A DNA stretch of 64,000 nucleotides. Origin: Enterococcus wangshanyuanii. GTDB lineage: Bacteria > Bacillota > Bacilli > Lactobacillales > Enterococcaceae. A program made the position numbers and the translations under genes. Position 1 is the first letter of the stretch; the number at the start of each line of letters is the position of its first letter. This document shows, in pieces, positions 28,624-37,737 of the stretch. The notes beneath the pieces are model-generated. The model was not told where the DNA came from, ran no database searches, and worked only from the letters and a program-made list of their open reading frames with translations. The stretch is taken from assembly GCF_002197645.1 (NCBI RefSeq), contig NZ_CP021874.1:2294001-2358000 (forward strand), written 5' to 3'.

Positions 28624-28842
28624 CTACATAGATTTTATCGCATTAGACAGTGTTTCAAATTCCTCGTTGGTCAGGGTGATTCCTTTGCCCATTTTTTCAT
28701 GACCCGCAGACCAGTCTCGTAAATCAAATTTTGGCGGACGTCCGTTCCAGCTGACCAAATTTAACTCTTTACGCCAACCTTTTTGATTTTCAGATAGTAC
28801 AGCAATTTCTTCTACGATTTCATACGAAAATTCTTGTGCCAT
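28624..28842 (-). CDS. YdbC family (PC4-like) nucleic-acid-binding protein
   Basis: This is a 72-residue protein with the pattern KELNLVSWNGRPPKFDLRDWSAGHEKMGKGITLTNEE typical of the YdbC/PC4-like fold that binds single-stranded nucleic acid. Its start lies inside the end of the patatin gene (31-base overlap), so the two are probably co-translated. Confidence 0.82.
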   Translation of the reverse strand: MAQEFSYEIVEEIAVLSENQKGWRKELNLVSWNGRPPKFDLRDWSAGHEKMGKGITLTNEEFETLSNAIKSM

Positions 28843-30536
28843 TCTTTATCACTCCTTGTTTGAATAAATTCGATCATTAATAATTGTAATACTTGGACTG
28901 GCAGCTTATCCACTAAAATTGCCAACCATTGTGCTTTTTCCTGTTCATTTGAAGCAAGCAGGCTGGTTAGCGCGGTCAATTGCTGCTTCTCAGATAATAA
29001 GAAATAATCATCATAATACTTTTTCAGCCATTCCTGTACTGAAATCATACCGATCGTCTCAGCTAAATCCAGCTTCATCTCTTTATGTTGTAAGAGCTCA
29101 ATCATTTCTTCCAACGTATAAAGCTTAGCTGCAGAGATATCTTGATTTTTTGCTAATAGCTCTACTAAGACTAAACCAATATTTTCAGTGAACACCCTGT
29201 CTTTATAAACTTTACGCATTTTTTTACAGATCTTATTTTTTTGTTCGGCTGATAGCCATAATTTCAACTGATAGGTTTCTTTGATATATGTGAAAAAATG
29301 CTGTTGAAACTGCACAAGACTTTCCAGCGTCTCATCAAATGTATACCAGTAACCTTTGTACTTTTTGCCGATCATTTTCATTGTTTCCAAATAGCCCAGC
29401 TTAATATTTTGAACAGAGCGTGCACCATCAAATAAAAGAACTGCACCCATTGACCAAGGTGTTTGCAGGGTCAGGCAGGTGATTTTATCTGAAACTTTTA
29501 TAGGCTTTGTGATGCCCGGTCCTTTGACATCAACAATGATGCATTCTGTTGCTCCATGTTCGATAGCGACATCTACAGGAATATTGTTGCGATAACCACC
29601 GTCAACATAATATTTATCCGCTATTTTGGCCGCGGCCATAGCAGGGAAAAAGGAGGCTGACGCTAAGAGCCAGCTTTGCCATTTGGACTGTTGATCTCCA
29701 TTAAAATGAATCACTCTCTCCTGAAAATTTGGCAGCTCTGTGGTCACTAAATAAAAATCAGTACGCACCTGCTGCATCTTTTCCGTCGAAAAAGTATCCT
29801 GAATCAATTCTTGCAGCGGCTTTGTAGAAACTCCTTTTGTTTGAATCGCATTTATAGTGAATGCCCCTACTTGGCTAAGCACACCGCCAAACGTATCATT
29901 AGTGGTCTTATTGATGGGAAAAGCCAAAATCTTTTTAGTGTCAATTTCTTCCCACATCGCTTTTGCCGCTTCAAAATCACCTTGCAGGATCAACGCACCA
30001 TTCAACGCTCCGACAGAGGTTCCTGTAATAAGTTTGATCGGTATCTCTAACTCTTTCAATGCTTGCCAAACACCGATCTGGTATGCCCCTCTGGCACCGC
30101 CGCCACCGAGAACTAAACTTGTATGATAGTCCAGCACTTTACTAAAACGATTCTCCTCTATCTCTTTATACCCATGCGCTAAAAAGAGTTCTTTTAAATG
30201 AAGTGTCAGATGATGTGGAAAATGAAAGCTGATCGATTGCTGAAATGTCTGTTTGAATAAGTGCTCGATCACTGTGAAAATAGACGACCAGCCTATTTTG
30301 AGCGTTTCCTGAGACAACAGTAAATTTGTTACTCTCCCTGATTCAGTCATTATAAACAAATAAGGAATTTTCCCCGCATAAGCAACGTAAGCATTCCCCG
30401 TATTCTTGCGCGCACTTCTACTAAATACTTCTCTTGCTGAAGAATGCGTCTCAAATAAAGGCAGCAGCTGCCGACTTTCAGCAACCTGAGCTGCAAAGTT
30501 ACGCCATTCAGATGCAACCGGTGTTTCAATTCTCAT
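28812..30536 (-). CDS. Patatin-like phospholipase
   Basis: This protein of about 574 residues has an N-terminal ~140-residue region of unknown fold, then a patatin domain with oxyanion motif GGGGARGAYQIGVW, nucleophile GTSVGALNG and the catalytic Asp in YVDGGYRNN. A helical C-terminal region of ~200 residues follows. I choose ATG 30536 since GGAGGTG precedes it by 7 bases; an ATG at 30569 has no such site. By family it is a lipid acyl hydrolase, cytoplasmic or membrane-associated. Substrate unknown. Confidence 0.88.
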   Translation of the reverse strand: MRIETPVASEWRNFAAQVAESRQLLPLFETHSSAREVFSRSARKNTGNAYVAYAGKIPYLFIMTESGRVTNLLLSQETLKIGWSSIFTVIEHLFKQTFQQSISFHFPHHLTLHLKELFLAHGYKEIEENRFSKVLDYHTSLVLGGGGARGAYQIGVWQALKELEIPIKLITGTSVGALNGALILQGDFEAAKAMWEEIDTKKILAFPINKTTNDTFGGVLSQVGAFTINAIQTKGVSTKPLQELIQDTFSTEKMQQVRTDFYLVTTELPNFQERVIHFNGDQQSKWQSWLLASASFFPAMAAAKIADKYYVDGGYRNNIPVDVAIEHGATECIIVDVKGPGITKPIKVSDKITCLTLQTPWSMGAVLLFDGARSVQNIKLGYLETMKMIGKKYKGYWYTFDETLESLVQFQQHFFTYIKETYQLKLWLSAEQKNKICKKMRKVYKDRVFTENIGLVLVELLAKNQDISAAKLYTLEEMIELLQHKEMKLDLAETIGMISVQEWLKKYYDDYFLLSEKQQLTALTSLLASNEQEKAQWLAILVDKLPVQVLQLLMIEFIQTRSDKEWHKNFRMKS

Positions 30537-31038
30537 CAACAGCACCTCCATCTCTTTAAAGTATACCAAACTTAACTGGAAATTACTTTTTTCGAGGAAT
30601 CGTTCGTTAAAGTAACTATAGTAAAAAAGAGAGGATGAGCTTATTTTCCTGTAATCATTACTTTTTATTAAAAATCGCCTAAAACCGTATCTCTTTCATT
30701 CATTTTCACGTAAAATGAAACTAGTTACTTTTATAATATTTTACATATTGTTGGTAAGAAGGAGAAGTTTGTGAGCATAATAAAGAGTGATTTCGCACAT
30801 TAAATTAGTGATGTTTTATATTGAAAAAAATAGAACCGATTGTCTGCACGGTTAAGTTGTCCTTTTTCTAAAAAAAATTTTATTTTCGGACAACAAGAAG
30901 TAAAATCTGTTACAATACATTTTTGAACACACATAATTTAGAAAAAAGAGAATTCAGGTTCTAATTAGAATGACATTTTAAAATATTCGGTCACTTTTAG
31001 CTGAACCGGATGAATAACAAAGGATGTTTATATTTATT
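30537..31038. other. Divergent intergenic region patatin / carboxypeptidase 2
   Basis: About 500 bases of AT-rich DNA without a credible gene. A TACAAT near 30913 is a possible -10 for the carboxypeptidase gene. The patatin promoter should also lie here. No RNA gene or repeat was recognised. Confidence 0.4.
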
Positions 31039-32469
31039 ATGAAGAAAAAAACAATTTTATTAAGGATAAGCACTCTGCTTCTAGTCTTTGGTTATGCTGC
31101 AAGTATTTTTGCTGCTGTAGATGCTTATGCGGAAGAAGATTTATTGACCATTACCCAAAACGCTGGTTACGAAACAAGTGACTATTACAGACCTAAAGCT
31201 TCCATTGTGATTGAAGCTCATACAGGACAGGTTTTATGGGAAGATAATCCTGATCTTGCTTGGAATCCTGCTAGTATCGCTAAACTGATGTCTGCTTATC
31301 TTGTTTTTGAAGCAATCGCACAAGGGAAGTTCACTTTAGACACGACTGTGAAAGCAACAGACAGTGATCAGGCGATTTCACAAATCTATGAATTGAGCAA
31401 TAATAACATCGTCTCTGGCGTTGATTATCCTGTTCGCGATTTACTCTATGCTGTAATGGTTCAATCCTCAAATGTTGCAACGGTGATGCTCGCCAATCTG
31501 GTCACAGCAAACGATGAAGTAAAGTTCATTCATATGATGAACGATAAGGCAAAAGAGCTAGGTATGACTAAATCGACGTTCTATAACTGCAGCGGTGCCG
31601 ACACAGCTTCATTCAATGGCTATTACAATCCCGCTGGCATCGATCAAAATGCAGACAATGTTTCAACCGCCCGTGATTTGGCGATTTTAAGCTATCACTT
31701 GTTGAAGGAATATCCGGAAACAGTGACGTATACAAGCCCAACCCAAATCACGATCATGGAAAATACACCTTACGCTGAAGTTTTAGAGAATCATAATTAC
31801 TCTCTACCAGGACTTGCTTATGGTTACGAAGGTACAGATGGCTTAAAAACCGGCTCTAGTCCAACCGGCGGCTTCAACTATGCAGCAACGGCTGTCCGCG
31901 GGGAAACACGTCTGATCGAAGTGATCCTTGGTGTCGGTGATTGGGAAGATCAAACTGGTGAATTACAACGTCACGCCTTTGGTAATGCTCTTTTTGATCG
32001 TGCGTTTTCGACTTATGAGTATAAGCAGCTGTTAGCTAAAGGAGACCAAACCATCAATCAAGAAGAAGTTATCTTGACGCAAGACCTCTATGGTGTGATT
32101 CAAAAAGAGGCACAGCCGAATTTCACCCTGTCTGCCAATCAAGTAACTTTTGATAATGGGCTTAGCCAAGTATCTTCTACAATTGCTGCACCAAGCGTTG
32201 AATTTCAGTATGCTAAAAAATTAAAGGCCATACAAAATTCTGCCTTCTTAAAAAATGCAAACCAGAAGAATGGACTGTCGACTTTCTTTGTAAATGGATT
32301 GCTGATTATTTTAGGTTTACTATTCATGGCTTTGGCAAAATTATTTAGAAAAGAGCCTGCTGCAGGAAGCTCTAAGAAGTTCAATCCTTTATTGATCATA
32401 GGCGTTCTTTTAGCTCTTGCCGGAGTGGGTTTAAGTATTTATACATTGGTCGTTGGACCTTGGCTTTAA
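31039..32469 (+). CDS. Serine-type D-Ala-D-Ala carboxypeptidase, paralogue 2
   Basis: This protein of about 476 residues has a signal peptide (to AYAEE), SxxK in PASIAKLM, SSN in VQSSNVAT and KTG in DGLKTGSSPTGG, and two C-terminal hydrophobic segments. It is colinear with the protein at 25790-27235 over its full length, so the two arose by duplication. The ATG at 31039 is preferred; the ATG at 31024 abuts its AAAGG site. Monocistronic. Confidence 0.9.
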   Translation: MKKKTILLRISTLLLVFGYAASIFAAVDAYAEEDLLTITQNAGYETSDYYRPKASIVIEAHTGQVLWEDNPDLAWNPASIAKLMSAYLVFEAIAQGKFTLDTTVKATDSDQAISQIYELSNNNIVSGVDYPVRDLLYAVMVQSSNVATVMLANLVTANDEVKFIHMMNDKAKELGMTKSTFYNCSGADTASFNGYYNPAGIDQNADNVSTARDLAILSYHLLKEYPETVTYTSPTQITIMENTPYAEVLENHNYSLPGLAYGYEGTDGLKTGSSPTGGFNYAATAVRGETRLIEVILGVGDWEDQTGELQRHAFGNALFDRAFSTYEYKQLLAKGDQTINQEEVILTQDLYGVIQKEAQPNFTLSANQVTFDNGLSQVSSTIAAPSVEFQYAKKLKAIQNSAFLKNANQKNGLSTFFVNGLLIILGLLFMALAKLFRKEPAAGSSKKFNPLLIIGVLLALAGVGLSIYTLVVGPWL

Positions 32470-32483
32470 ATCATAGAAAATAC

Positions 32484-32522
32484 AAAAAACGCAGTTGCTT
32501 TGTATGGCAACTGCGTTTTTTT
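32484..32522 (+). terminator. Terminator after carboxypeptidase 2
   Basis: AAAAAACGCAGTTGC pairs with GCAACTGCGTTTTTTT, loop of 8, just after the stop codon. Confidence 0.92.
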
Positions 32523-32674
32523 AGTTTTAAAATCAGACAATATTCCTAAAGTCACTATCACTAAAAGTTATTGATTTCAACTCTTAGTTATCCTCACTGT
32601 AATTGAATTATTATTATTAAAGAGACCTTGTTTTGCTCTCAATTTGCTCTATCTAGAAATTTTATTTACAAAAT

Positions 32675-33002
32675 CTATTTATTCTTATCATTCCAGAAAA
32701 ATGATACATCTTTCATGTCAATCTTTTTTACTGTAATATTTTTGCAAACTATTTCTATTGTCATAATTGACAAGTCAATCACACATTTTACGAATTTGTC
32801 ATCTTCAGAATACGATTCTAATAAACTATCTTGACCATAATAAACCAATTGACCACCGCTCATAATCTCTACTTCATCTATTCTTCTCAGATAAAATTTT
32901 TTTAGGATGTTTTTTGTATTGCTGATAAGCATATGAGCATTCTTTGTTCCAACGTTCACTTACTCTAGGAAAAGTCATCTGCCCTAACTCATCTAAATTC
33001 AT
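32675..33002 (-). pseudogene. Small gene of unknown function broken by a frameshift in an A7 tract
   Basis: From ATG 33002 (GAAGGAAG site upstream) the frame reads MNLDELGQMTFPRVSERWNK...HPKK and stops soon after an A7 run (32897-32903 as T on the plus strand). The next frame continues FYLRRIDEVEIMSGGQLVYYG and runs on to 32675. Removing one A joins them into one protein of about 108 residues. This points to a one-base insertion rather than two genes. Family not recognised. Confidence 0.6.
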
Positions 33003-33316
33003 AAATTTCTTCCTTCTCATACTTTAATTATAGTATTAAAAAATCACACCATAATTAAAGTATAGTGAATATTATTTAACTACCAAAAACGAACGTTTTT
33101 GGAAATCGCTTATTTAAGAAAAGCTGACACACTTTTTGTGTCAGCTCTAATACTTTTCAAATTATGAACGTAACTTTTGATAGCCTAGTAATCTGATTGG
33201 TGGTATCCAATTTTCTTTGATCGATACTTTTTAAGTTTTGATAGCAAAAATAGGACAATAAAATAAGACCTTACCATATTTATAAATGGTAAGATCTTAT
33301 TTTATTGATTAATTAC
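33003..33316. other. Gene-free stretch before the lysozyme gene end
   Basis: No coding region is seen. It contains a hairpin at about 33122-33146 (GCTGACACA with TGTGTCAGC) and the lysozyme terminator at 33261-33304. Confidence 0.5.
33261..33304 (-). terminator. Terminator of the lysin cluster
   Basis: AAAATAAGACCTTACCAT pairs with ATGGTAAGATCTTATTTT (one mismatch), directly after the lysozyme stop on the minus strand. Confidence 0.88.
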
Positions 33317-34006
33317 TTATTTTACTAAAGGTCTAGTCGATACACTGCGCAATCTTGAGAACCAACCGACAGCTCTACGTACTGTAGGCATATCTTTCCC
33401 ATAATTTGCTTTATAGATTGTATTCAAAATTCCTTTTTCATCTGGATGAGCAATTCCTGTAATTCCTTTACCGTCAAAATAATAAAGAGTTGGATCCCCT
33501 TCTACTTCAAAAAAGCATGGTGTATCACCAAGCATATCTTTGCTTGGTTCAATAACTCCGCCCTCTTTCAAAAATAAAGCAACTTCATCATTTCTACGAT
33601 TGACCAAACCTTGTAAAATTTGGCCGCCTGCATAAACATATTTTTTCATTTCATTTGCTGCCGCTTGCCATTGTCTACTGTTCAGATAAACTAGCAATTG
33701 TGACCCCGCAAGAATCGCAGGTCCCAGATTAAAGTGAAAACTTACTAGCGCATCAAATTGTCCTTGGGTTAATTGTACTGTCACATAGTTAAAGATTCCA
33801 GCCGCATGTGACTTGATATCCTCATCCAAGAAAGCATTCGCCTGATTTTCAGTAATCGTCATTCCGGCATAAACCCCTTTAGTATGACCATATCCAATAG
33901 TCCAGACTCCTACGGAATCTTGATAAGCAGTTAACCGGAGACCTTCCCATTTCTTGATTAAATTTCTACCATCTTGAGAAATCTTCATATTCTCATTTGC
34001 CATCAT
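33317..34006 (-). CDS. GH24 (T4-type) lysozyme with C-terminal wall-binding module
   Basis: This is a 229-residue phage-type muramidase. The catalytic triad pattern E-x8-D-x5-T is intact (Glu21, Asp30, Thr36 in KKWEGLRLTAYQDSVGVWT), followed by GYGHTKGV. A linker leads to a C-terminal module of about 66 residues (CFFEVEGDPTLYYFDGKG...) that is almost identical in the two upstream genes. No signal peptide, as in holin-dependent endolysins. GGAGG precedes the tandem ATGs (34006 and 34003). No holin gene is visible nearby. Confidence 0.9.
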   Translation of the reverse strand: MMANENMKISQDGRNLIKKWEGLRLTAYQDSVGVWTIGYGHTKGVYAGMTITENQANAFLDEDIKSHAAGIFNYVTVQLTQGQFDALVSFHFNLGPAILAGSQLLVYLNSRQWQAAANEMKKYVYAGGQILQGLVNRRNDEVALFLKEGGVIEPSKDMLGDTPCFFEVEGDPTLYYFDGKGITGIAHPDEKGILNTIYKANYGKDMPTVRRAVGWFSRLRSVSTRPLVK

Positions 34007-34024
34007 TTTGCCTCCTGAATACGA

Positions 34025-34231
34025 TTATTTTACAAGAGGGCGCGTTGACACACTGCGCAATCTTGAGAACCAACCGACAGCTCGACGTACTGTTGGCATA
34101 TCTTTTCCATAATTCGCCTTATAGATTGTATTCAAAATTCCTTTTTCATCTGGATGAGCAATTCCTGTAATTCCTTTACCGTCAAAATAATAAAGAGTTG
34201 GATCTCCTTCTACTTCAAAAAAACATTTCAT
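34025..34231 (-). CDS. Stand-alone wall-binding module
   Basis: This 68-residue protein consists only of the module shared with its neighbours (MKCFFEVEGDPTLYYFDG...). It has its own ribosome binding site (AGGAGG 9 bases before ATG 34231), so it is likely translated rather than a fragment. By inference it could assemble with the two lysins, as internally translated binding modules do in some enterococcal phage endolysins, or shield the wall of the producer. It has no catalytic part and no signal peptide. Confidence 0.7.
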   Translation of the reverse strand: MKCFFEVEGDPTLYYFDGKGITGIAHPDEKGILNTIYKANYGKDMPTVRRAVGWFSRLRSVSTRPLVK

Positions 34232-34380
34232 AATCATTTTCCTCCTATTTTTAATCAATTCTATAATAGAAATATCAGCGCTGTCATTTCTATAAACCTA
34301 TTCTACTTGTAAATTACTGTCAAAACCTTTCGAAAAACTCCCACATTTCTTCTATTTAATTACTCAACCAAACTAACCTC

Positions 34381-35007
34381 TCATTTTACAATTGGACGTG
34401 TAGAAACGCTACGCAATCTTGAGAACCAACCTACAGTTCTTCGCACTGTAGGCATATCTTTCCCGTAATTTGCTTTATAAATTGTATTGAGAATTCCTTT
34501 TTCATCTGGGTGAGCAATTCCTGTAATTCCTTTGCCATCAAAATAATAAAGAGTTGGATCTCCTTCTACTTCAAAAAAGCATGGCGTATCGAAAAGTTCT
34601 CCTGATGTTGAAATATTGCCATTTGAAATCCATTGGTCTAAATTCAAAATGTCTGTGATAGGATCTTCCCCCACATTTTTTTTAACAGGAAAACCTGCCC
34701 AGTTCGCTTGCCAACTATCAGAACCGATTTTTACCCAAACATGTCCATAGCCTCCGCCACCATTTCTATTGACTGCTATGTTTAGCGTACCAGAACCCAC
34801 TTTTGCAATTCCTTGAGTAGTATACGTGCTAGGAATGTCTTTAGCATTACCTCGCGCCGCATAGGGATTCGGTGCTCCAACAAATTCAAGTACGTTTTTA
34901 ATCAAACTCACACATTGACCATTTAATGCAGAATTGGACTTATCAACAGTTACTTTCCCAATAAGACTATCGAGAAAACTTCGTACCTCTCCAAGTGTTT
35001 TTGCCAT
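34381..35007 (-). CDS. CHAP-type peptidoglycan hydrolase with C-terminal wall-binding module
   Basis: This is a 208-residue protein with an N-terminal CHAP-like amidase/endopeptidase domain (about 1-125): the nucleophile Cys32 in LNGQCVSLIK and the His89 in GYGHVWVKIG fit the family. The same 66-residue module as the neighbours ends the protein (DTPCFFEVEGDPTLYY...). No signal peptide. It is the first of three genes on the same strand, with gaps of about 150 and 20 bases, so the cluster is probably one unit of phage or bacteriolysin origin. Confidence 0.85.
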   Translation of the reverse strand: MAKTLGEVRSFLDSLIGKVTVDKSNSALNGQCVSLIKNVLEFVGAPNPYAARGNAKDIPSTYTTQGIAKVGSGTLNIAVNRNGGGGYGHVWVKIGSDSWQANWAGFPVKKNVGEDPITDILNLDQWISNGNISTSGELFDTPCFFEVEGDPTLYYFDGKGITGIAHPDEKGILNTIYKANYGKDMPTVRRTVGWFSRLRSVSTRPIVK

Positions 35008-35492
35008 ATTTTACTACCTCCTAACATTTGTTTTTATAAGATCTTACAACGTTAGTATAGTAAATTTTTTTATGTTAAGACTATCCATTCTCTGTTAATA
35101 CTCTCCCAAGTTGTGCTATAAAATTTTTGTAAAGGAAAAAAGTACACGTCTTATATGAAGAAAAAGTATGAAATCATTACACATGGACTAAATGAAAAAG
35201 AAGTAACTTTTAGACAACTCTTATTCCATGTCAAAAACCAATGTTTTTGGCATGGATACTTTTATGAACAAAATAGGATAGATAATTTCTCTATCCTAAA
35301 CTTTTATTTTGAGAAACTTCTTTGAACAGGTGGAAAACTTAATCTTCTGGTATTTCTTATTTGTACAATAGAATATACTCTATTGTACAATTTCGATTTA
35401 TTAAAAGTTGTTGAAGTTATACTATTCTATGGTATGATTAATGTATACATTATTTATCTAAATGTCTTAATAATCAGGAATGGAGAATTAAT
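35008..35492. other. Intergenic region with hairpins between the CHAP lysin and lipoprotein genes
   Basis: AT-rich region expected to hold divergent promoters. Hairpins are visible at about 35227-35257 (CATG..CAAAAAC with GTTTTTG..CATG) and 35276-35298. One short reading frame (35155-35325) is listed separately. Confidence 0.45.
35155..35325 (+). CDS. Possible 56-aa protein
   Basis: A 56-codon frame begins MKKKYEIITHGLNEKEVTFR and ends ILNFYFEKLL. AAAGGA lies about 20 bases upstream, which is too far for a good site. It may be a remnant of a larger gene. No family recognised. Confidence 0.25.
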   Translation: MKKKYEIITHGLNEKEVTFRQLLFHVKNQCFWHGYFYEQNRIDNFSILNFYFEKLL

Positions 35493-35873
35493 TTGAAATC
35501 TTTATCATATTTTCTTATAACCATTGCTTTATTTTCTATTTTAGTGGGGTGCAATGGAACCAAAGATAAAGTACATTCAGCATTTGTTGGAACTTGGCAA
35601 ACTGTAAGTGATACTGAGAAAGAAGTTACTATAAAAAAAAATGATGACCATTTGTTTAAGTTGGCGCTAGATAATTTTGATTTCTCTGAAAATAATAATT
35701 TGGTTACTGTTGAAGATACCAAGGAAGATCTTATTTTAAAATCTCATGATACAGGTTCAATTTACTCATTTCATATGATTAATAATAATCAACTAGAATT
35801 TTATTTTTCTGCGAACCCAGATGAAAATTTAGTTGGTGAATCCCCTCCAATAATTTTAAAAAGAGTTAAGTAG
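35493..35873 (+). CDS. Small lipoprotein of unknown function
   Basis: This is a 126-residue protein with a lipoprotein signal (MKSLSYFLITIALFSILVGC, lipobox LVGC, Cys20). The start is TTG, supported by GGAGAA 5 bases upstream. The mature part is beta-rich (GTWQTVSD ... LILKSHDTGSIYSFHM), similar in outline to small lipocalin-like lipoproteins. It is convergent with the staphopain-like protease gene 25 bases away. Confidence 0.75.
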   Translation: MKSLSYFLITIALFSILVGCNGTKDKVHSAFVGTWQTVSDTEKEVTIKKNDDHLFKLALDNFDFSENNNLVTVEDTKEDLILKSHDTGSIYSFHMINNNQLEFYFSANPDENLVGESPPIILKRVK

Positions 35874-35898
35874 AAATTTTCTACTTAACTCTTTTTAA

Positions 35899-37041
35899 TT
35901 ACCAATTAGTTATTGTGCCTATCCAAGTATATGTTCGAGTTGAATTCGCTATATATTTTATTTGTTTAGGAGAAGCATCAACTATTTCTGTATATTTATT
36001 CCACGGATTCCAAATAACATACCCATTCATCTGTTTCCCCATATAATTTTCTGAGTATGTTCCTAACAAGTCAATAGCATGAAATGTATTAACTTGTGAC
36101 TTCCATAACCCGAGCAATCCATTACTCTTTCTGAATTCTTTTAAACTTTCTGTCCATGTGGTTGGTCTTTCAAGAAGTTTAGGGTAGACTCCTCGAGTAT
36201 TTGCATATTTGATTATTTCTTCCGGAGTAAATCCATCATTCTTACCTTTTTTTCCCCATTTTACAACATCCGAAACCTTAGTCGCCCGTGCATCATTTTT
36301 ATTAATCAAAATCATTGTCGTGGCGTATGCCATACACCAGTTATTTCCTTGTTGATTTTCTGAAATTTTCCAATTTATTGACGTCCCAAACTTATTTACT
36401 GTCGTTGATCTTGGAGCTAGTTTAGAATTAGAATCTTTCACCACTTCCGAGCTTCCCGTAATAACGTAGTCTATTGTATCGTTTAAGGAAATCATATCTA
36501 AATCCTTTGATTCATACTCATCTAGTACTTCTCCAGCAGAATTTTCTTTAGAACCTTGGATTTCTGGGTCAGGATTCTGCCATAGTAACGATAAACCAGT
36601 ATCACCTTCATAGTAAATACTTCCATCTTCAGAAGCTACTAGCACTACTGAATTACCTTTTCCCTGACTAATTAAGCTATTCAATTCATCGACCATCATT
36701 CTTGAAAGTTTAGAAGAATAACCTTCATTTTCTTTCTTTATATAAAAAATATACTCAATTTTTCCGTCTTTTGTTATTGGAAAAAGCGTTAGATTATTTT
36801 CATTCCTTTTTTCAAGTAATGAAAATGGTGACGAGAGCTTGTAATCTAATAAACTTCCTTCCCCTTCCTCAGCCTTTATCATTCCTTTTAGATAGAATGA
36901 CAGATTATCTGTAGCATAATTAACAAGAGCTTGATCCACAGTTTCTGTTTTTACAGTTAACATACTTTCTTCATTAGCGTAAACATTTCCACCAACAAAT
37001 AACATTCCACTAAAAAGTAACCCTAATAAAATTTTTCTCAT
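35899..37041 (-). CDS. Secreted staphopain-like (C47) cysteine protease precursor
   Basis: This protein of about 380 residues has a signal peptide (MRKILLGLLFSGMLFVGGNVYA), a propeptide of about 190 residues and a papain-fold mature domain. The catalytic region reads NQQGNNWCMAYATTMI (Gln and Cys), the His is in FHAIDLLGTY and the Asn in VIWNPWNKY, the order of staphopain-type C47 peptidases. ATG 37041 is chosen because AAAGGAG lies 8 bases before it. By inference it is an exported protease activated by propeptide removal. A staphostatin-like cytoplasmic inhibitor was not identified. Confidence 0.8.
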   Translation of the reverse strand: MRKILLGLLFSGMLFVGGNVYANEESMLTVKTETVDQALVNYATDNLSFYLKGMIKAEEGEGSLLDYKLSSPFSLLEKRNENNLTLFPITKDGKIEYIFYIKKENEGYSSKLSRMMVDELNSLISQGKGNSVVLVASEDGSIYYEGDTGLSLLWQNPDPEIQGSKENSAGEVLDEYESKDLDMISLNDTIDYVITGSSEVVKDSNSKLAPRSTTVNKFGTSINWKISENQQGNNWCMAYATTMILINKNDARATKVSDVVKWGKKGKNDGFTPEEIIKYANTRGVYPKLLERPTTWTESLKEFRKSNGLLGLWKSQVNTFHAIDLLGTYSENYMGKQMNGYVIWNPWNKYTEIVDASPKQIKYIANSTRTYTWIGTITNW

Positions 37042-37173
37042 ATAATCTCTCCTTTTGTTAAACAATATATTACTAATAATATATTATAAAACACATCCAA
37101 GCAATACATTTTATTATTTATTTTTTACTCAAAGAAAATAATCACGTTACACTTACTAAAAATATTTTTTTGT

Positions 37174-37472
37174 CTATACCTTATTGATCACTATTGTTTG
37201 TGATAGTCGACCATATCCTTTTGCAACATCATAAATGTTCCAAACAACTAATAGACTAAAAAAGTTAGAATACTTGTAATTAAAATCATAATCTGTATCG
37301 ACTCCACTGACTGAGTCTTGATAATCGCTAATAAACTTCTTATGTGCACTTTCTAGCGCTTCTCCTGTCATTAGGGCAGATCGGCACAAAGGCGTGTATG
37401 CAATCATAAAATAGCTCTTTGCTGAACCGTACGCTTTACTGGATAATGGTGCATACAAGAATAAACGTTTAC
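37174..37472 (-). pseudogene. C-terminal remnant of an unrecognised gene
   Basis: An open frame without a good start (TTG at 37458, no ribosome binding site) encodes KRLFLYAPLSSKAYGSAKSY and about 80 more residues. It overlaps, in another frame, the end of an IS transposase fragment (37404-37571), so it probably marks a deletion junction. Family not recognised. Confidence 0.35.
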
Positions 37473-37658
37473 TTTATCTACTTTTCGAATCAAGTAATCT
37501 TCCGGAACAAGTTCTTCCAAAGAAATCATTATGTATTGATTCCTTACATTTATTGGGAGTTTTGACATCATTTCTTTCTCGCCTTTTTTAAAACGCTATC
37601 AATATGTTGAATATAAAAAACTGTAGACATCATCCCTTTTTCGGGACTTTGTCTACAG
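37404..37658 (-). mobile_element. Remnant of an IS1182-like insertion sequence
   Basis: ATG 37571 opens a frame MMSKLPINVRNQYIMISLEE followed by LVPEDYLIRKVDK, matching the N-terminus of IS1182-type transposases, then loses similarity after about 32 residues and stops at 37404. Upstream, CTGTAGACA (37621) and TGTCTACAG (37650-37658) form a hairpin typical of an element end. Only the 5' end survives. Confidence 0.6.
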
Positions 37659-37737
37659 TCTGACGCAGTTACTTTTTATTATATTCACACAAATTCGGGT
37701 AAGAAAGTTGAAATTTAGTAAGTCTGTCTAAAAGATA

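Noticed and set aside
33122..33146. Hairpin GCTGACACA/TGTGTCAGC as a terminator for a gene
   Set aside because: No gene ends at it on either strand and it has no clear T tail. Left as an unexplained structure.
35475..35722. 82-codon minus-strand frame opposite the small lipoprotein
   Set aside because: Antisense shadow. The plus frame has a lipobox, a ribosome binding site and a sensible end.
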